Shown one piece after another: positions 37,340 through 45,929 of a stretch of DNA of 64,000 nucleotides. Location: positions 61,933 through 125,932 of the forward strand of contig JAEUKE010000127.1 in assembly GCA_016794345.1 (NCBI GenBank), in the 5' to 3' direction. The position numbers were made by a program, and so were the translations under genes. The number at the start of each line of letters is the position of its first letter. The first letter of the stretch is position 1. The stretch is from Myxococcales bacterium (lineage in GTDB: Bacteria > Myxococcota_A > Polyangia > Polyangiales > Polyangiaceae). The notes below the pieces were generated by a model, which was given only the letters and a program-made list of their open reading frames with translations, made no database searches and had not been told where the DNA came from.

Positions 37340-38104
37340 ATGATCCTCTCCGCCCTCCTTCGCTCGCGCGCCGGTTTCGGTGTGCTCTGTGGCGTCCTTG
37401 TACCGGTGCTCGGTTGCGGCCCGGAAGAGCCGAAGTACACGCCGAAGAGCGCGTCCACGGTGAAGGCGAACATCCCGCCGCCTCCGACGCTCCCGCAGCT
37501 CAAGAAGAAAGAGGGCGATGCCTACACGATCGCCGGCGTCGTCCACGACATGCGGAGCGTCGTTCATCGCCCCGAGGTGATGGGCAAGCAGCTCAGCTTG
37601 GTCGGCTACATCGTGAAGACCAACCTCGTCCCCTGCAAGGACGACAAGGCCGCCAAGAAGGAAGACTGCACGCCCGCCTGCGCCGTGCACAAGGGCGGCA
37701 AGGGCGACCCGGTCGACTGCGAAGCGCCGGTTCCGACGTTCTACATCGCCGACTCCAAGGACGAGAAGACGGCCATCATCCCCGTGATGGGCTGGTCCTC
37801 GAACTACGCTCGCATCTACGACGCCATCGAAGAGATGGAGAAGACGACGACGCTGGAGAAGGAGAAGGAGGTCAAGATCGAGGACCCCGTCTGGGGCATC
37901 GCGCTCCCGAACCCGCTCCCGGCGGTGGGCGCCAAGGTCAAGGTCACCGGCTCCTACAGCACCACGTTCGCCCGCTCGTCCGCCGGCATCCAGGCGAACC
38001 CGAAGTACGGCATCCTCACGGTCGAGAAGATCGAATACCTCGAGGAAGCGCCGGAGCTCGCGACGCTGCCGACGATGAAGCCGCGCAAGAAGAAGGACAA
38101 GTAG
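37340..38104 (+). CDS. lipoprotein with OB-like domain
   Basis: A 254-residue protein with lipoprotein signal (MILSALLRSRAGFGVLCG to VLGC), divergent from glgC. The body holds GKQLSLVGYIVKTN, several Cys residues in a Lys/Asp-rich loop (CKDDKAAKKEDCTPAC), FYIADSKD and VGAKVKVTGSYSTTF, suggesting an OB-fold beta barrel, and a basic end. Function unknown. A long open frame runs upstream in the same phase but is antisense to glgC. Confidence 0.78.
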   Translation: MILSALLRSRAGFGVLCGVLVPVLGCGPEEPKYTPKSASTVKANIPPPPTLPQLKKKEGDAYTIAGVVHDMRSVVHRPEVMGKQLSLVGYIVKTNLVPCKDDKAAKKEDCTPACAVHKGGKGDPVDCEAPVPTFYIADSKDEKTAIIPVMGWSSNYARIYDAIEEMEKTTTLEKEKEVKIEDPVWGIALPNPLPAVGAKVKVTGSYSTTFARSSAGIQANPKYGILTVEKIEYLEEAPELATLPTMKPRKKKDK

Positions 38105-38170
38105 CGACGAGCCGGACTGGGGGCGCGTTCCTCGCTTCCAGCTGATCCCCGCCATTTCCTCCCCCCGGCT

Positions 38171-38189
38171 CCCTCCACTTCGTGGAGGG
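38171..38189. repeat. dispersed palindromic hairpin repeat, copy 2
   Basis: CCCTCCAC-TTC-GTGGAGGG, identical in its 19-base core to the repeat at 16094-16118. It lies in the 196-base gap between the lipoprotein and the coiled-coil protein genes, where it could also end transcription. Just downstream is a small dyad TTTGG-CTA-CCAAA (38220-38232). Confidence 0.65.
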
Positions 38190-38300
38190 GGAGAGGCTTG
38201 GAAGGCGGAGATTCCTACATTTGGCTACCAAAATGAAGCACCGGGAGAGTTTTCTGCTCTCACGGTCAAACCTTCGGGCTGCTCGGAAGTCAGAAGGTCC

Positions 38301-39080
38301 ATGGCAGAGCGGGACCAGGAGAAGCAGAGCTCGGTTTTGTTTTCGCTCCGTGAGCTGATGAGCCTCGAGGAGGAGCGGATCCAGACCGAAAAACAGCGGG
38401 AGGAAGAGGCCAGGGCGGCGGACCGGCGCGCCAAGATGGAGGCCGAGCTGCGCCTCCGCGCCGCGGAAGAGGCTCGCATCCGTGCGGAAGAGGAACGCCG
38501 CCAGCTCGAAGCGGCGCGCGAGCGGGAGGAAGCGGCGCGGCTCGCTGCCATCCAGCAGGCCGCGATCGAGCGTGCGCGCCTCGAGGCGGAAGAGAAGGCG
38601 CGGCTCGCGCAGCTCGAGCTCGCTCACAAGCACGAGCGCGACATCCAGGCGCTGCGGGGCGACAAGGACAAGGTGCGGTTGCGCCGCGCGCTCGTGGCCG
38701 TCGCCCTCGGTGCGTTCGTGCTCGCGGGCGGAGGGCTCGGCTTCTACTTCGGGCTCGTCGTGCCCGAGGCGGAGCGCGAGCGAGCTGCGGCCGAGGCGAA
38801 GGCGCGCGCGCTGCAGGCCGAGCGCGACGAAGCCGAACGCGCCGCCGCCGAGCGCAGGAAGCAGGTCGAGGACCTCACGGCTCAGCGCGACAAGGCGGTC
38901 ACCGAGAAAGAGCGCGCCGAGCTCGACGCGAAGCTCGCGAAGCTGAAGGAGGAAGCTCAGCCGAAGCCGCCGACAGGCAGACCGGGGACGGGTACGAGCA
39001 CGGGGACCGGCACGGGCACGAAGGGCGACCCGGCGCTCGACGCGTGCAAGAACTCCAACGACCCGATGTGCGGGATGTGA
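38301..39080 (+). CDS. coiled-coil membrane protein
   Basis: A 259-residue protein with ATG 38301 and an AGAAGG ribosome site. Residues 15-125 are an almost uninterrupted Glu/Arg/Ala coiled coil, one membrane segment follows at about 130-152 (ALVAVALGAFVLAGGGLGFYF), then a second coiled coil (155-220) and a Gly/Thr linker ending in DACKNSNDPMCGM with two Cys residues. Topology suggests a bridge between cytoplasm and periplasm. No family recognised. Confidence 0.75.
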   Translation: MAERDQEKQSSVLFSLRELMSLEEERIQTEKQREEEARAADRRAKMEAELRLRAAEEARIRAEEERRQLEAAREREEAARLAAIQQAAIERARLEAEEKARLAQLELAHKHERDIQALRGDKDKVRLRRALVAVALGAFVLAGGGLGFYFGLVVPEAERERAAAEAKARALQAERDEAERAAAERRKQVEDLTAQRDKAVTEKERAELDAKLAKLKEEAQPKPPTGRPGTGTSTGTGTGTKGDPALDACKNSNDPMCGM

Positions 39081-40259
39081 TCACGGATCTGTCGGCAACG
39101 TCACGCGCGTGAACGACCGACAGGGGACGAGCACGGAGTGGCCGTCGCTCATCCAGATCGGGAACGAGGAGCCCGCTGGCGGAGGACCGGGCTGCGCGGT
39201 CCGCACGTTGCGCAGGCCGCAGGGAACGTTCAGCCACCGGCCGCTCGCGCCGGCGGCGTTGCCCTGGACGAAGACCTCGCGCGGGGTCTTCGTCTCGACC
39301 CAGAGCAGGCCGCGGTCTCGCGCGAGGCCTCCCGTCTCGGGAGGGTCGGGGATCGCGGCCGGGAGCGCGCTCGGCGCGCTCGTGAGCGGGGGCGAGCTCG
39401 CGAGCGGGGATGAGCTCGCGAGATCCGGCGTGGCGGGAGGTTTCGCCACCGATTCCGCGGCAGGCGCGGGGCCAGGCCGCGGCGCCTGGTCCGTCGCGAC
39501 CGGCCGGTTCGTTGCTGCTCCAGCCACAGGCGAGGCGGGCATCGGAGCCGATCGAAAGAGCAGGGACGCTCCCACGACCAGCGTCGCCCCTGCTGCCGCG
39601 CCCGCCCAGAGCAACCATCCGCGGCCATCGCGCTCGACCGCGACGGGGACGGGGTGAGCGGGGGCGGGCTCGTCTTCCACGAACCAGGGCTCGCGCGTGA
39701 GCGGCTCGGCGGCCGAGGGAGCCGGCGCAGCGTCGAGCTTGGGCGTGATCTCTGGCGGAGTCGAGCTCGCTTCGGGCGGGGGGATCTCCGAGAGCGGCCT
39801 TCGCTCGTGATCGCGCAGATCCTCGGCGGCCACACGAAAGAGAGGGGAGGACAGCTCCTCCGCCGCGGCATCGCGGACGGCGCGCTCGAGGAAGCTGGGC
39901 GAGGGCTCGTCGACGATCGGCTCCGGCGCGCTGCGCGCCTCGGACATCGAGGGCCGGACGCTCTCGGGCCAACGCTCCTCTTCGGGCGACGGCGGCGCGG
40001 CGTCGACAACGAGCGCGTCCGACGTCGTCAACGCGAGCGCCCGCTGCGAGAGGGCTTCGAGCGTCGACTCGTCCGCGGGGGGCGGCGGCCGAAGCGCCGA
40101 GACGAAGATGGGCAGCGGCGGCGCGCCGCCCTCTTCGTGTGGAAGGGCCTCCGGCGGGATGCTCAGGTGGGATCGCGGCCTCTCGCCGCGCAGCGCGGCG
40201 TTGGCTTTGACTCGCGCGAGGAGCGCCTCGAGCCGCGCCAGGCGGTCCTCCCTGCTCAC
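39081..40259 (-). CDS. membrane protein with PEGA-like end
   Basis: A 392-residue protein. I start it at GTG 40259, where the helix SREDRLARLEALLARVKANA begins; the open frame upstream looks non-coding. The N-terminal 190 residues are Pro/Glu/Ser-rich and probably unfolded, one membrane segment lies near 205-225 (GWLLWAGAAAGATLVVGASL), then a Pro/Ala linker and a final small domain with LLWVETKTPREVFVQGNAAG, similar to a PEGA-type beta module. It converges on the coiled-coil gene, their stops touching. Confidence 0.68.
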   Translation of the reverse strand: MSREDRLARLEALLARVKANAALRGERPRSHLSIPPEALPHEEGGAPPLPIFVSALRPPPPADESTLEALSQRALALTTSDALVVDAAPPSPEEERWPESVRPSMSEARSAPEPIVDEPSPSFLERAVRDAAAEELSSPLFRVAAEDLRDHERRPLSEIPPPEASSTPPEITPKLDAAPAPSAAEPLTREPWFVEDEPAPAHPVPVAVERDGRGWLLWAGAAAGATLVVGASLLFRSAPMPASPVAGAATNRPVATDQAPRPGPAPAAESVAKPPATPDLASSSPLASSPPLTSAPSALPAAIPDPPETGGLARDRGLLWVETKTPREVFVQGNAAGASGRWLNVPCGLRNVRTAQPGPPPAGSSFPIWMSDGHSVLVPCRSFTRVTLPTDP

Positions 40260-40357
40260 GAGCCCAGGATACCCCGTCTCGCCGAAACTCCAGCCTTCTT
40301 GCGCATCGCTGGCCCAGCCATCGAGGTCAGCCCGGTGGGCGGGGCGCCCAGGCCGGG

Positions 40358-40576
40358 CTACGGCTCGGCGATCGTCCCGCAGCGCAGTTGCGTGCCGTCT
40401 TTGTTCGGGGTGCAGCGGAAGAGCGTGCCCCACGCGGCGAACGGGCTCTGCTTGATCCGCGTGACGTAGTAGGTCTGGTCCTCGTCGCGGCGGATGCTTG
40501 TGTACGTCGCCTGGCAGCCGGTGCTCGCGACCAAGAGCCCGAGAACAGAGAGCTTGATGAGCGAGCGCGGGCTCAT
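40358..40576 (-). CDS. small lipoprotein
   Basis: A 72-residue protein with signal MSPRSLIKLSVLGLLVASTGC and a short beta-rich body (YYVTRIKQSPFAAWGTLFRC) with two further Cys residues. Its ATG overlaps the stop of the upstream small lipoprotein gene (ATGA at 40573-40576), so the two form a coupled pair. Confidence 0.75.
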   Translation of the reverse strand: MSPRSLIKLSVLGLLVASTGCQATYTSIRRDEDQTYYVTRIKQSPFAAWGTLFRCTPNKDGTQLRCGTIAEP

Positions 40577-40767
40577 TCGTCCACCTCCACTTTCACGACC
40601 TCGCACTCCTTCGAGCCGTCGGCCGGGCACAGCCACACCACCGGATCGGCGTTGCGGCTGCCCGCCACGTAAACCCATCCTTCCCGCGGCGACGGCGTCG
40701 AGCTCCACGCCGTCGTCACGCAACCCGTCGAGCTCAGAGCGAGCAGGAACAGAACCGTTGCCTTCAT
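40573..40767 (-). CDS. small lipoprotein
   Basis: A 64-residue protein with signal MKATVLFLLALSSTGC and a short body (REGWVYVAGSRNADPVVWLC). The two products of the pair have the same build: lipobox, aromatic body, and Cys residues. Function unknown. It starts 148 bases after the stop of the FHA activator gene. Confidence 0.72.
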   Translation of the reverse strand: MKATVLFLLALSSTGCVTTAWSSTPSPREGWVYVAGSRNADPVVWLCPADGSKECEVVKVEVDE

Positions 40768-40915
40768 GCGGGCGAGGTGTAGACCCACCCGCAGCCACTG
40801 CCCAGCCGGAGCGGCGCCCCGAGCACGTCCGCGACGGAGCCGATGGGGCCGCTCGCTCTGAAGCCGAGCGATGCCGGTCGTTGGCGTACGGTGTTTCGCG
40901 CGTCGCCAGCGCGAG

Positions 40916-42271
40916 TCAGCGTCGCCGCGCGCCTGACCGCAGGACGTTGAAGTAGCGCAGCGCGATGCCGGAGGCCTTCGCAGCCTCCGCGGCATTCCCC
41001 CCGTGCTGCGCCAGGATGCGCGCGATGTAGAGCTTCTCGAACGCAGCGACGACGCGCATTCGCGCGAGCGGCAGCGGGAGGTCCAGGGCGAGGATCTCCG
41101 AGACGAGCGCGGACTCGCTCGCGCTCGGCGGGTCCTCCTCCGCTGCGGGAGTCGCGACGACGCCCGCGAGGGCGATTTGCCTCGCGACGGCGTTGCGAAG
41201 CTCGCGGACGTTCCCTGGCCAGGCCTCCTCCTCCCACCGCGCCAGGAGCTCGTTGGGCGGGCCCTTGCCGCCGCCGAGCGCTCGCCAGAGCTCACGCGCA
41301 AGGAGCGCGACGTCACCGCGCCGACGCCTCAGCGGCGGCAGCTCGATCCGGCCGACCGCAAGGCGATGGAAGAGGTCGTCTCGAAAGCGGCCCTCTTGCA
41401 CCTCACGATCAAGGTCCCGTCTGGTGGCCGCGACGATCCGGACGTTCACGATGAACGACTTCTCCCCGCCGACCCGGCGCACCTCCGCGCGCTCGATCGC
41501 CCGCAGGAGCTTCGCCTGGAGCGGCAGCGGCAAGTCGCCGATCTCGTCGATGAAAAGAGTCCCTCCGTGGGCCTGCTCGAACACGCCCCGGCGTGTCGCG
41601 ACCGCCCCCGTGAAGGCACCACGTTCGTGGCCGAAGAGCTCGGACTCGACGAGCGACGCCGCAACCGTCGTGCAGTCGAACACCACGTAGGGTCCCTGCG
41701 CCCGTGCGCTCGCCTCGTGGATCGACTCGGCGAGCACCTCCTTCCCCGTACCGGTCTCGCCTTCGATCACGATCGGCACATCGGTGCGCGCGAGCCGCTC
41801 GGCGAGCGGATAGACGCGGCGCATCTCGAGGCTCGCGCCGAGCACCTTCCCGAAGCGGTCGGCAGCCGACGGCGCGGGCGGCGCGGGCTCGGCGCTCCGG
41901 TCGAAGCGCAGCGTGGTGTCGCCGACGCGCGCCACGCTACCGGGTCGGAGGTAGGCGTCGACCACGGCTACGCCGTCCACCACCGTCCCGTTCGCCGAGT
42001 CGAGGTCTCGGACGCGGAGCCGCGAGCCCGCGACCTCGAGCGCGGCGTGGCGCCGCGACACCTTCCGATCCTGGAGACGGATCGCGCAGGCCACGCTCTG
42101 CCCGATGAAGATGGCGTTGGGCGAGCTCGGATCGAGGAGCCAGGTCCGTCCTTGATCGGGGCCTTCGAGGGCCGCTACCGTGTAGGCCTGGGCGCTCTCT
42201 TCAGCAGGCTGGTACCGCTGTCCGACGACGGTCGAGAGGTCGTCTCGATCCCAAGGATTGCCTGATGTCAC
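40916..42271 (-). CDS. FHA-domain sigma54 activator
   Basis: A 451-residue regulator: FHA phosphothreonine-binding domain (about 30-127, with RKVSRRHAALEV and DSANGT), AAA+ domain (about 145-370) with Walker A GETGTGKE and intact GAFTGA, and a short C-terminal helix-turn-helix (GGNAAEAAKASGI). Such proteins sense phosphorylation by Ser/Thr kinases and activate sigma54 promoters. GTG 42271 gives a seven-base head-to-head overlap with the divergent TPR gene. The kinase at 43125 is a candidate partner. Confidence 0.92.
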   Translation of the reverse strand: MTSGNPWDRDDLSTVVGQRYQPAEESAQAYTVAALEGPDQGRTWLLDPSSPNAIFIGQSVACAIRLQDRKVSRRHAALEVAGSRLRVRDLDSANGTVVDGVAVVDAYLRPGSVARVGDTTLRFDRSAEPAPPAPSAADRFGKVLGASLEMRRVYPLAERLARTDVPIVIEGETGTGKEVLAESIHEASARAQGPYVVFDCTTVAASLVESELFGHERGAFTGAVATRRGVFEQAHGGTLFIDEIGDLPLPLQAKLLRAIERAEVRRVGGEKSFIVNVRIVAATRRDLDREVQEGRFRDDLFHRLAVGRIELPPLRRRRGDVALLARELWRALGGGKGPPNELLARWEEEAWPGNVRELRNAVARQIALAGVVATPAAEEDPPSASESALVSEILALDLPLPLARMRVVAAFEKLYIARILAQHGGNAAEAAKASGIALRYFNVLRSGARRR

Positions 42272-43116
42272 CGGTTGCGGAGTCTACCAGAAGGACCACG
42301 CCGCCATCGCGCTGGGCTCGGTTCGGGTCGGCCGTGGTGCTCGTCGCGCTGGCTGGCGCGGCGCCGCGGGCCGCCGATGCCGAGCCGGAGAGCACCAGGC
42401 CCGAGCGCGAGGCGGGCTTGGCGCTCGCGAGCCAGGCAGCCGCGGCCTACAAGTCGGGCCGATTCGAAGAAGCCATCGTCCTCTACCGGAGGGCCCACGC
42501 CGCGAACCCCGATCCGATCTCGCTCCACAACATCGGCCGCTGCTTCGAGGCGATCGGATCGGCGCAGCTCGGGCAGGTCGAGCCGGAGCAGGTCGAGCCC
42601 GTAGCGCTCCGTCTCGCGGCCGAGAACCTACGAGCTGCCGTCTCCCACTATCGACAGTTCCTCGAGGCCGAGCCCGATACGCCAACACGCGGCACCGTCG
42701 AGCCTCGGATCGCGGCCCTCGAAGCCCAGGTCAGGCTGCTGACGAGCCTCGCCGCGAGGCCGACCGAAGTCGAAGCGCAGCAGGAGCCTCCTGGCGCCGG
42801 TCGCGTGGCCGCGCCCTGGATCGTCGCCGGGATCGGTGGGGCGACCCTCACCGCTGGTATCGCCGCCGCCGTTCTCGCCGTGCAAGAGGAACGGGTCGCC
42901 AATGATGCGTCGACGTCGGGCCGTGAGACGGTCGAGGCCGCCGAGCGCTCGAAGGACCTGGCGCTCGTCTCGAACGTGCTGTTCGGCGTCGGCGGCGCGG
43001 TCGCTGTCGCGGGCGCGGTCTGGGGCATCATCGATCTGGCGGAGCGCCCTTCGGGCGCGACCGCGGCCCAGGTGGCGTTCGGGCCCGCGTCGGTCTCGCT
43101 CCTCCTGCGATTCTGA
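42265..43116 (+). CDS. secreted TPR protein with two membrane segments
   Basis: A 283-residue protein: signal-like hydrophobic stretch (about 22-40), TPR-like helices (about 50-110, YKSGRFEEAIVLYRRAHAANPDP), a linker, and two membrane segments at about 175-198 and 230-252. This build is common beside Ser/Thr kinases in myxobacteria. ATG 42265 lies inside the start region of the opposite-strand activator, so the two share a very compact promoter region or one start is further in. Confidence 0.78.
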   Translation: MSPVAESTRRTTPPSRWARFGSAVVLVALAGAAPRAADAEPESTRPEREAGLALASQAAAAYKSGRFEEAIVLYRRAHAANPDPISLHNIGRCFEAIGSAQLGQVEPEQVEPVALRLAAENLRAAVSHYRQFLEAEPDTPTRGTVEPRIAALEAQVRLLTSLAARPTEVEAQQEPPGAGRVAAPWIVAGIGGATLTAGIAAAVLAVQEERVANDASTSGRETVEAAERSKDLALVSNVLFGVGGAVAVAGAVWGIIDLAERPSGATAAQVAFGPASVSLLLRF

Positions 43117-43124
43117 CAAATCTG

Positions 43125-44732
43125 TCAGAGTATTTCAGGGCGCGCCGTGGGCGGGGGCGCGGGTGGGGCTGCGGTGCTAGGCGCGCGCGCCGGGCCCATC
43201 GGCGGCGGGCGCGCGGGCGCGCCGCTCCGTCCCGGGCTCAGCGTGACGACGTGGCGTTGGTCCGCATCGAGCACGATGGGCTGCTCGTACGTCTCGAAGC
43301 CGGCCTTCGCCACCCGGAGCGTACGCCGCTCGTCGGAGCGTGGGAGCCTCAGGTGGACGGGGGTCTCCCCGTATACGGTGCCGTCGACGGTCACGGTGCC
43401 GGGCGGCGAGGCGGTGACGTCGAGGGTGATCTCGCCAGGCGCCGGGGCCGACGCCGTCGTCGCTGGCACGGTCGCGGTCGTGCCTCGTTCGACAGACGCC
43501 GTGGGCGAAGCCGGGGCGGTCAACCCGGAATCTTGGCCGCGCGTCGCGTACCAGAGCGTCGCCATCGCGCCGAGCGAAAGGGCAACGCCGATCGGCAGCG
43601 CGGCGGCGCGCCACGGCGCGTGGCTCTTCGGGCGGGTCGCTGGCGAGACGAGCTCCGACACGGTCGCCGCCGCGGTCGCGGCTGTCTTGTCGGCGACGCG
43701 CGGCAGCTCGACGCCCGCGTCGATCTCGGCGGGCGGTGGGCTCGGGATGTCCGCGCCGAGCCGAGCCAGACGAATCATCTCGCGCTTCTCCTCGATTCGA
43801 TCCGAATAGAGCTCCTTCATCAGGGCGGCGAGCGAGGCCTCTGGATCGTCGGCCAGGCCGCTCGTGCGCAGCGCGGCGAGGAGGTCTCGGCGCATCTCGG
43901 AGCACGAGGCGAATCGCTCCTCGCGCCGTCGCGACAGGGCGGTCATGCAGGCCGAGTCGAGCGGCGCGGGGATCGTCTCGACGAGCCGAGAGGGAGGCAC
44001 GATCGGGTCCTCGCAGAGCGCGCGGAGCGTGGCCAGATCGCCATCGCGCGCGAACAATCGGCATCCGGTGAGCATCTCGTAGAACACGATGCCGAGGCTG
44101 AAGACATCGGAGCGGCGATCGAGGTTCTTGCCCGCGCATTGCTCGGGCGACATGTATGCGAACTTGCCCTTGATCTGACCGGGCTCTGTCTTCGTGTCGC
44201 GGTTCGCGAGCTTCGCGATGCCGAAGTCGAGGACCTTCACCGCGCCGTCGTAGGTCACGAACAGGTTCTGCGGTGACACGTCCCGGTGCACGAGATCGAG
44301 GGAAACGCCGTCCTCATCCACGAGATCGTGGGCGACCTGAAGCCCTTTGCACGCTTCGGCGACGAGGTGAGCCGCGAGCAAGGGGGGCAGGGTGCGGCCG
44401 TTTGCCCAGAGTCGACGGAGCAGCCCGCTGACGCTCTCGCCCTCGAGGTACTCCATCGTCAGGAAGAGATCGTCGCCGTCTTTCCCGAGCTCGTAGACCT
44501 GCACGACGTTCGGGTGGTTGATCCGGGCCACTGTCCGCGCCTCGTCCAGGAACATCGCGACGAACTCCGGATCTTTGGCGAGGTGCTTGAAGATCCGCTT
44601 GATGACGACGAGACGCTCGAAGCCGCTCGGCCCGACGAGGCGCCCGAGGAGGATCTCGGCCATGCCGCCGCACGCGAGGTCTCCGATGACCTCGTATCTT
44701 CCGATGGTCGGCCGGGCGCGCTCGGCGGGCAC
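43125..44732 (-). CDS. membrane Ser/Thr protein kinase with PEGA domain
   Basis: A 535-residue kinase starting at GTG 44732 (VPAERARPTIGRYEVIG). Kinase domain about 10-275 with DLACGGMAEI, VVIKRIF, HRDVSPQN near 148 and DFGIAKL; a membrane segment near 376-398; and a periplasmic PEGA domain at about 430-505 (ASPPGTVTVDGTVYGETPVH), then a Pro/Ala tail. PEGA modules often bind the cell envelope. It lies next to the TPR protein and the FHA activator, so a phosphorylation relay is plausible. Confidence 0.92.
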   Translation of the reverse strand: MPAERARPTIGRYEVIGDLACGGMAEILLGRLVGPSGFERLVVIKRIFKHLAKDPEFVAMFLDEARTVARINHPNVVQVYELGKDGDDLFLTMEYLEGESVSGLLRRLWANGRTLPPLLAAHLVAEACKGLQVAHDLVDEDGVSLDLVHRDVSPQNLFVTYDGAVKVLDFGIAKLANRDTKTEPGQIKGKFAYMSPEQCAGKNLDRRSDVFSLGIVFYEMLTGCRLFARDGDLATLRALCEDPIVPPSRLVETIPAPLDSACMTALSRRREERFASCSEMRRDLLAALRTSGLADDPEASLAALMKELYSDRIEEKREMIRLARLGADIPSPPPAEIDAGVELPRVADKTAATAAATVSELVSPATRPKSHAPWRAAALPIGVALSLGAMATLWYATRGQDSGLTAPASPTASVERGTTATVPATTASAPAPGEITLDVTASPPGTVTVDGTVYGETPVHLRLPRSDERRTLRVAKAGFETYEQPIVLDADQRHVVTLSPGRSGAPARPPPMGPARAPSTAAPPAPPPTARPEIL

Positions 44733-44801
44733 GATCCGCAGGATACAGGAGCGTGGACGCGGAGCGGGACGGCTCGGCGTGGTACCCTCTCCGGGCCTCG
44801 C

Positions 44802-45863
44802 ATGCGGCACGCCGTCTCCTTCTTGATCGCGCCCGCGCTCTTGGCTTGCCTCGTCGATCCACAGAGCTCGGCCGCCGGCAAGCCCTGCCCTTGCCCCGAC
44901 ACGGGCTACGCGTGTGTCGAGGGAGTCTGCGTCGAGTCGGTAGACGGCGGCACCGGCGGCGCGGGGCAGACGGCCTGTCTGGTCCCCGCGGCGGACTTCC
45001 GACCTACCTGGTCCACCCCCGAGACCATTCGCTGGGACTGGACCAACCTCGGCGCGCAGGAGGATTTCTTTCAATACGAGGTCGTCCTCGGCGAGACCGA
45101 AGAGGACGTGCGCGCCGAGGCAGGCTCGGCCGAGATCGTCGGCCGCACCAGGAACCCCGAGCTCGGCTTCTACATTGCGCCCCGTGAGGGCGGCGCGGTG
45201 CCCGTGGTCTCCACCATCACCGATGAATTGGAGCCGAACCGAGCCTACTTCGCCAAGCTCGTGGTGACGGACGTGAAGGGCTGCCGCTTCTCGACCGACG
45301 TCGTGCAGACCACAACGAAGCTTGCCCCCATCGGACAGGTTGTCCTCTTCGACGAGCAGCTCGAGGCCGAGACGTGGGGCGCGCCCCTCGCGCTCGTTCC
45401 GGGCTGCGGGTTCGACGGTGGCGCATGTCTCCAGTGCCTCGCTGGAGCATGTCTCGACGCAGACGCCGATCCGGCGACGTGGGACGCGCTCCGGCTCGTG
45501 CAGTCGATCGATCTGGGCGCCGTCCCCCAGAGCGCGTTCGCGGGCGGGCAAGCCTTCCTCGAGATCCGCATCGCGCTCGCCGCCCCGACGCCGAACTTCT
45601 ACACCGAGGTGATCTTCGGCGACCACGACCACGACGGACCTGGCACGATCCGCTGGTGGGGCACGCGCAGGCTCCCCGTCCGCGCGCAGACGAGCCCTGC
45701 CGTCTACCAGAAGATCCAGCTCCCGCTCAGCGGGCTGACCGAGGAAGGTGGGCCACCGCTGTCGTTCGCTGACGTCCAGGCCGGGTTCGATGAGCTGCAG
45801 ATCGCGGGTGACTTCCTCGACGCGACCGAGGTCCGCCTCGACACGATCGCCGTCCGCTGGTGA
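44802..45863 (+). CDS. secreted lipoprotein with Cys-rich start
   Basis: A 353-residue protein with signal MRHAVSFLIAPALLAC, a Cys-rich segment (CPCPDTGYACVEGVCV), a fibronectin-like region (FRPTWSTPETIRWDWTNLG to about 165) and a C-terminal beta-sandwich with FLEIRIALAAPTPNFYTEVI. It looks like a surface carbohydrate-binding protein; no enzyme residues recognised. First of three consecutive plus-strand lipoprotein genes, 69 bases from the divergent kinase start. Confidence 0.75.
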   Translation: MRHAVSFLIAPALLACLVDPQSSAAGKPCPCPDTGYACVEGVCVESVDGGTGGAGQTACLVPAADFRPTWSTPETIRWDWTNLGAQEDFFQYEVVLGETEEDVRAEAGSAEIVGRTRNPELGFYIAPREGGAVPVVSTITDELEPNRAYFAKLVVTDVKGCRFSTDVVQTTTKLAPIGQVVLFDEQLEAETWGAPLALVPGCGFDGGACLQCLAGACLDADADPATWDALRLVQSIDLGAVPQSAFAGGQAFLEIRIALAAPTPNFYTEVIFGDHDHDGPGTIRWWGTRRLPVRAQTSPAVYQKIQLPLSGLTEEGGPPLSFADVQAGFDELQIAGDFLDATEVRLDTIAVRW

Positions 45864-45929
45864 CGACGTGTTCGACCCATCATGTGGACGCGCAACGGCG
45901 CGGTACGGTGCTTGCGAGGTGCGCGCTCC

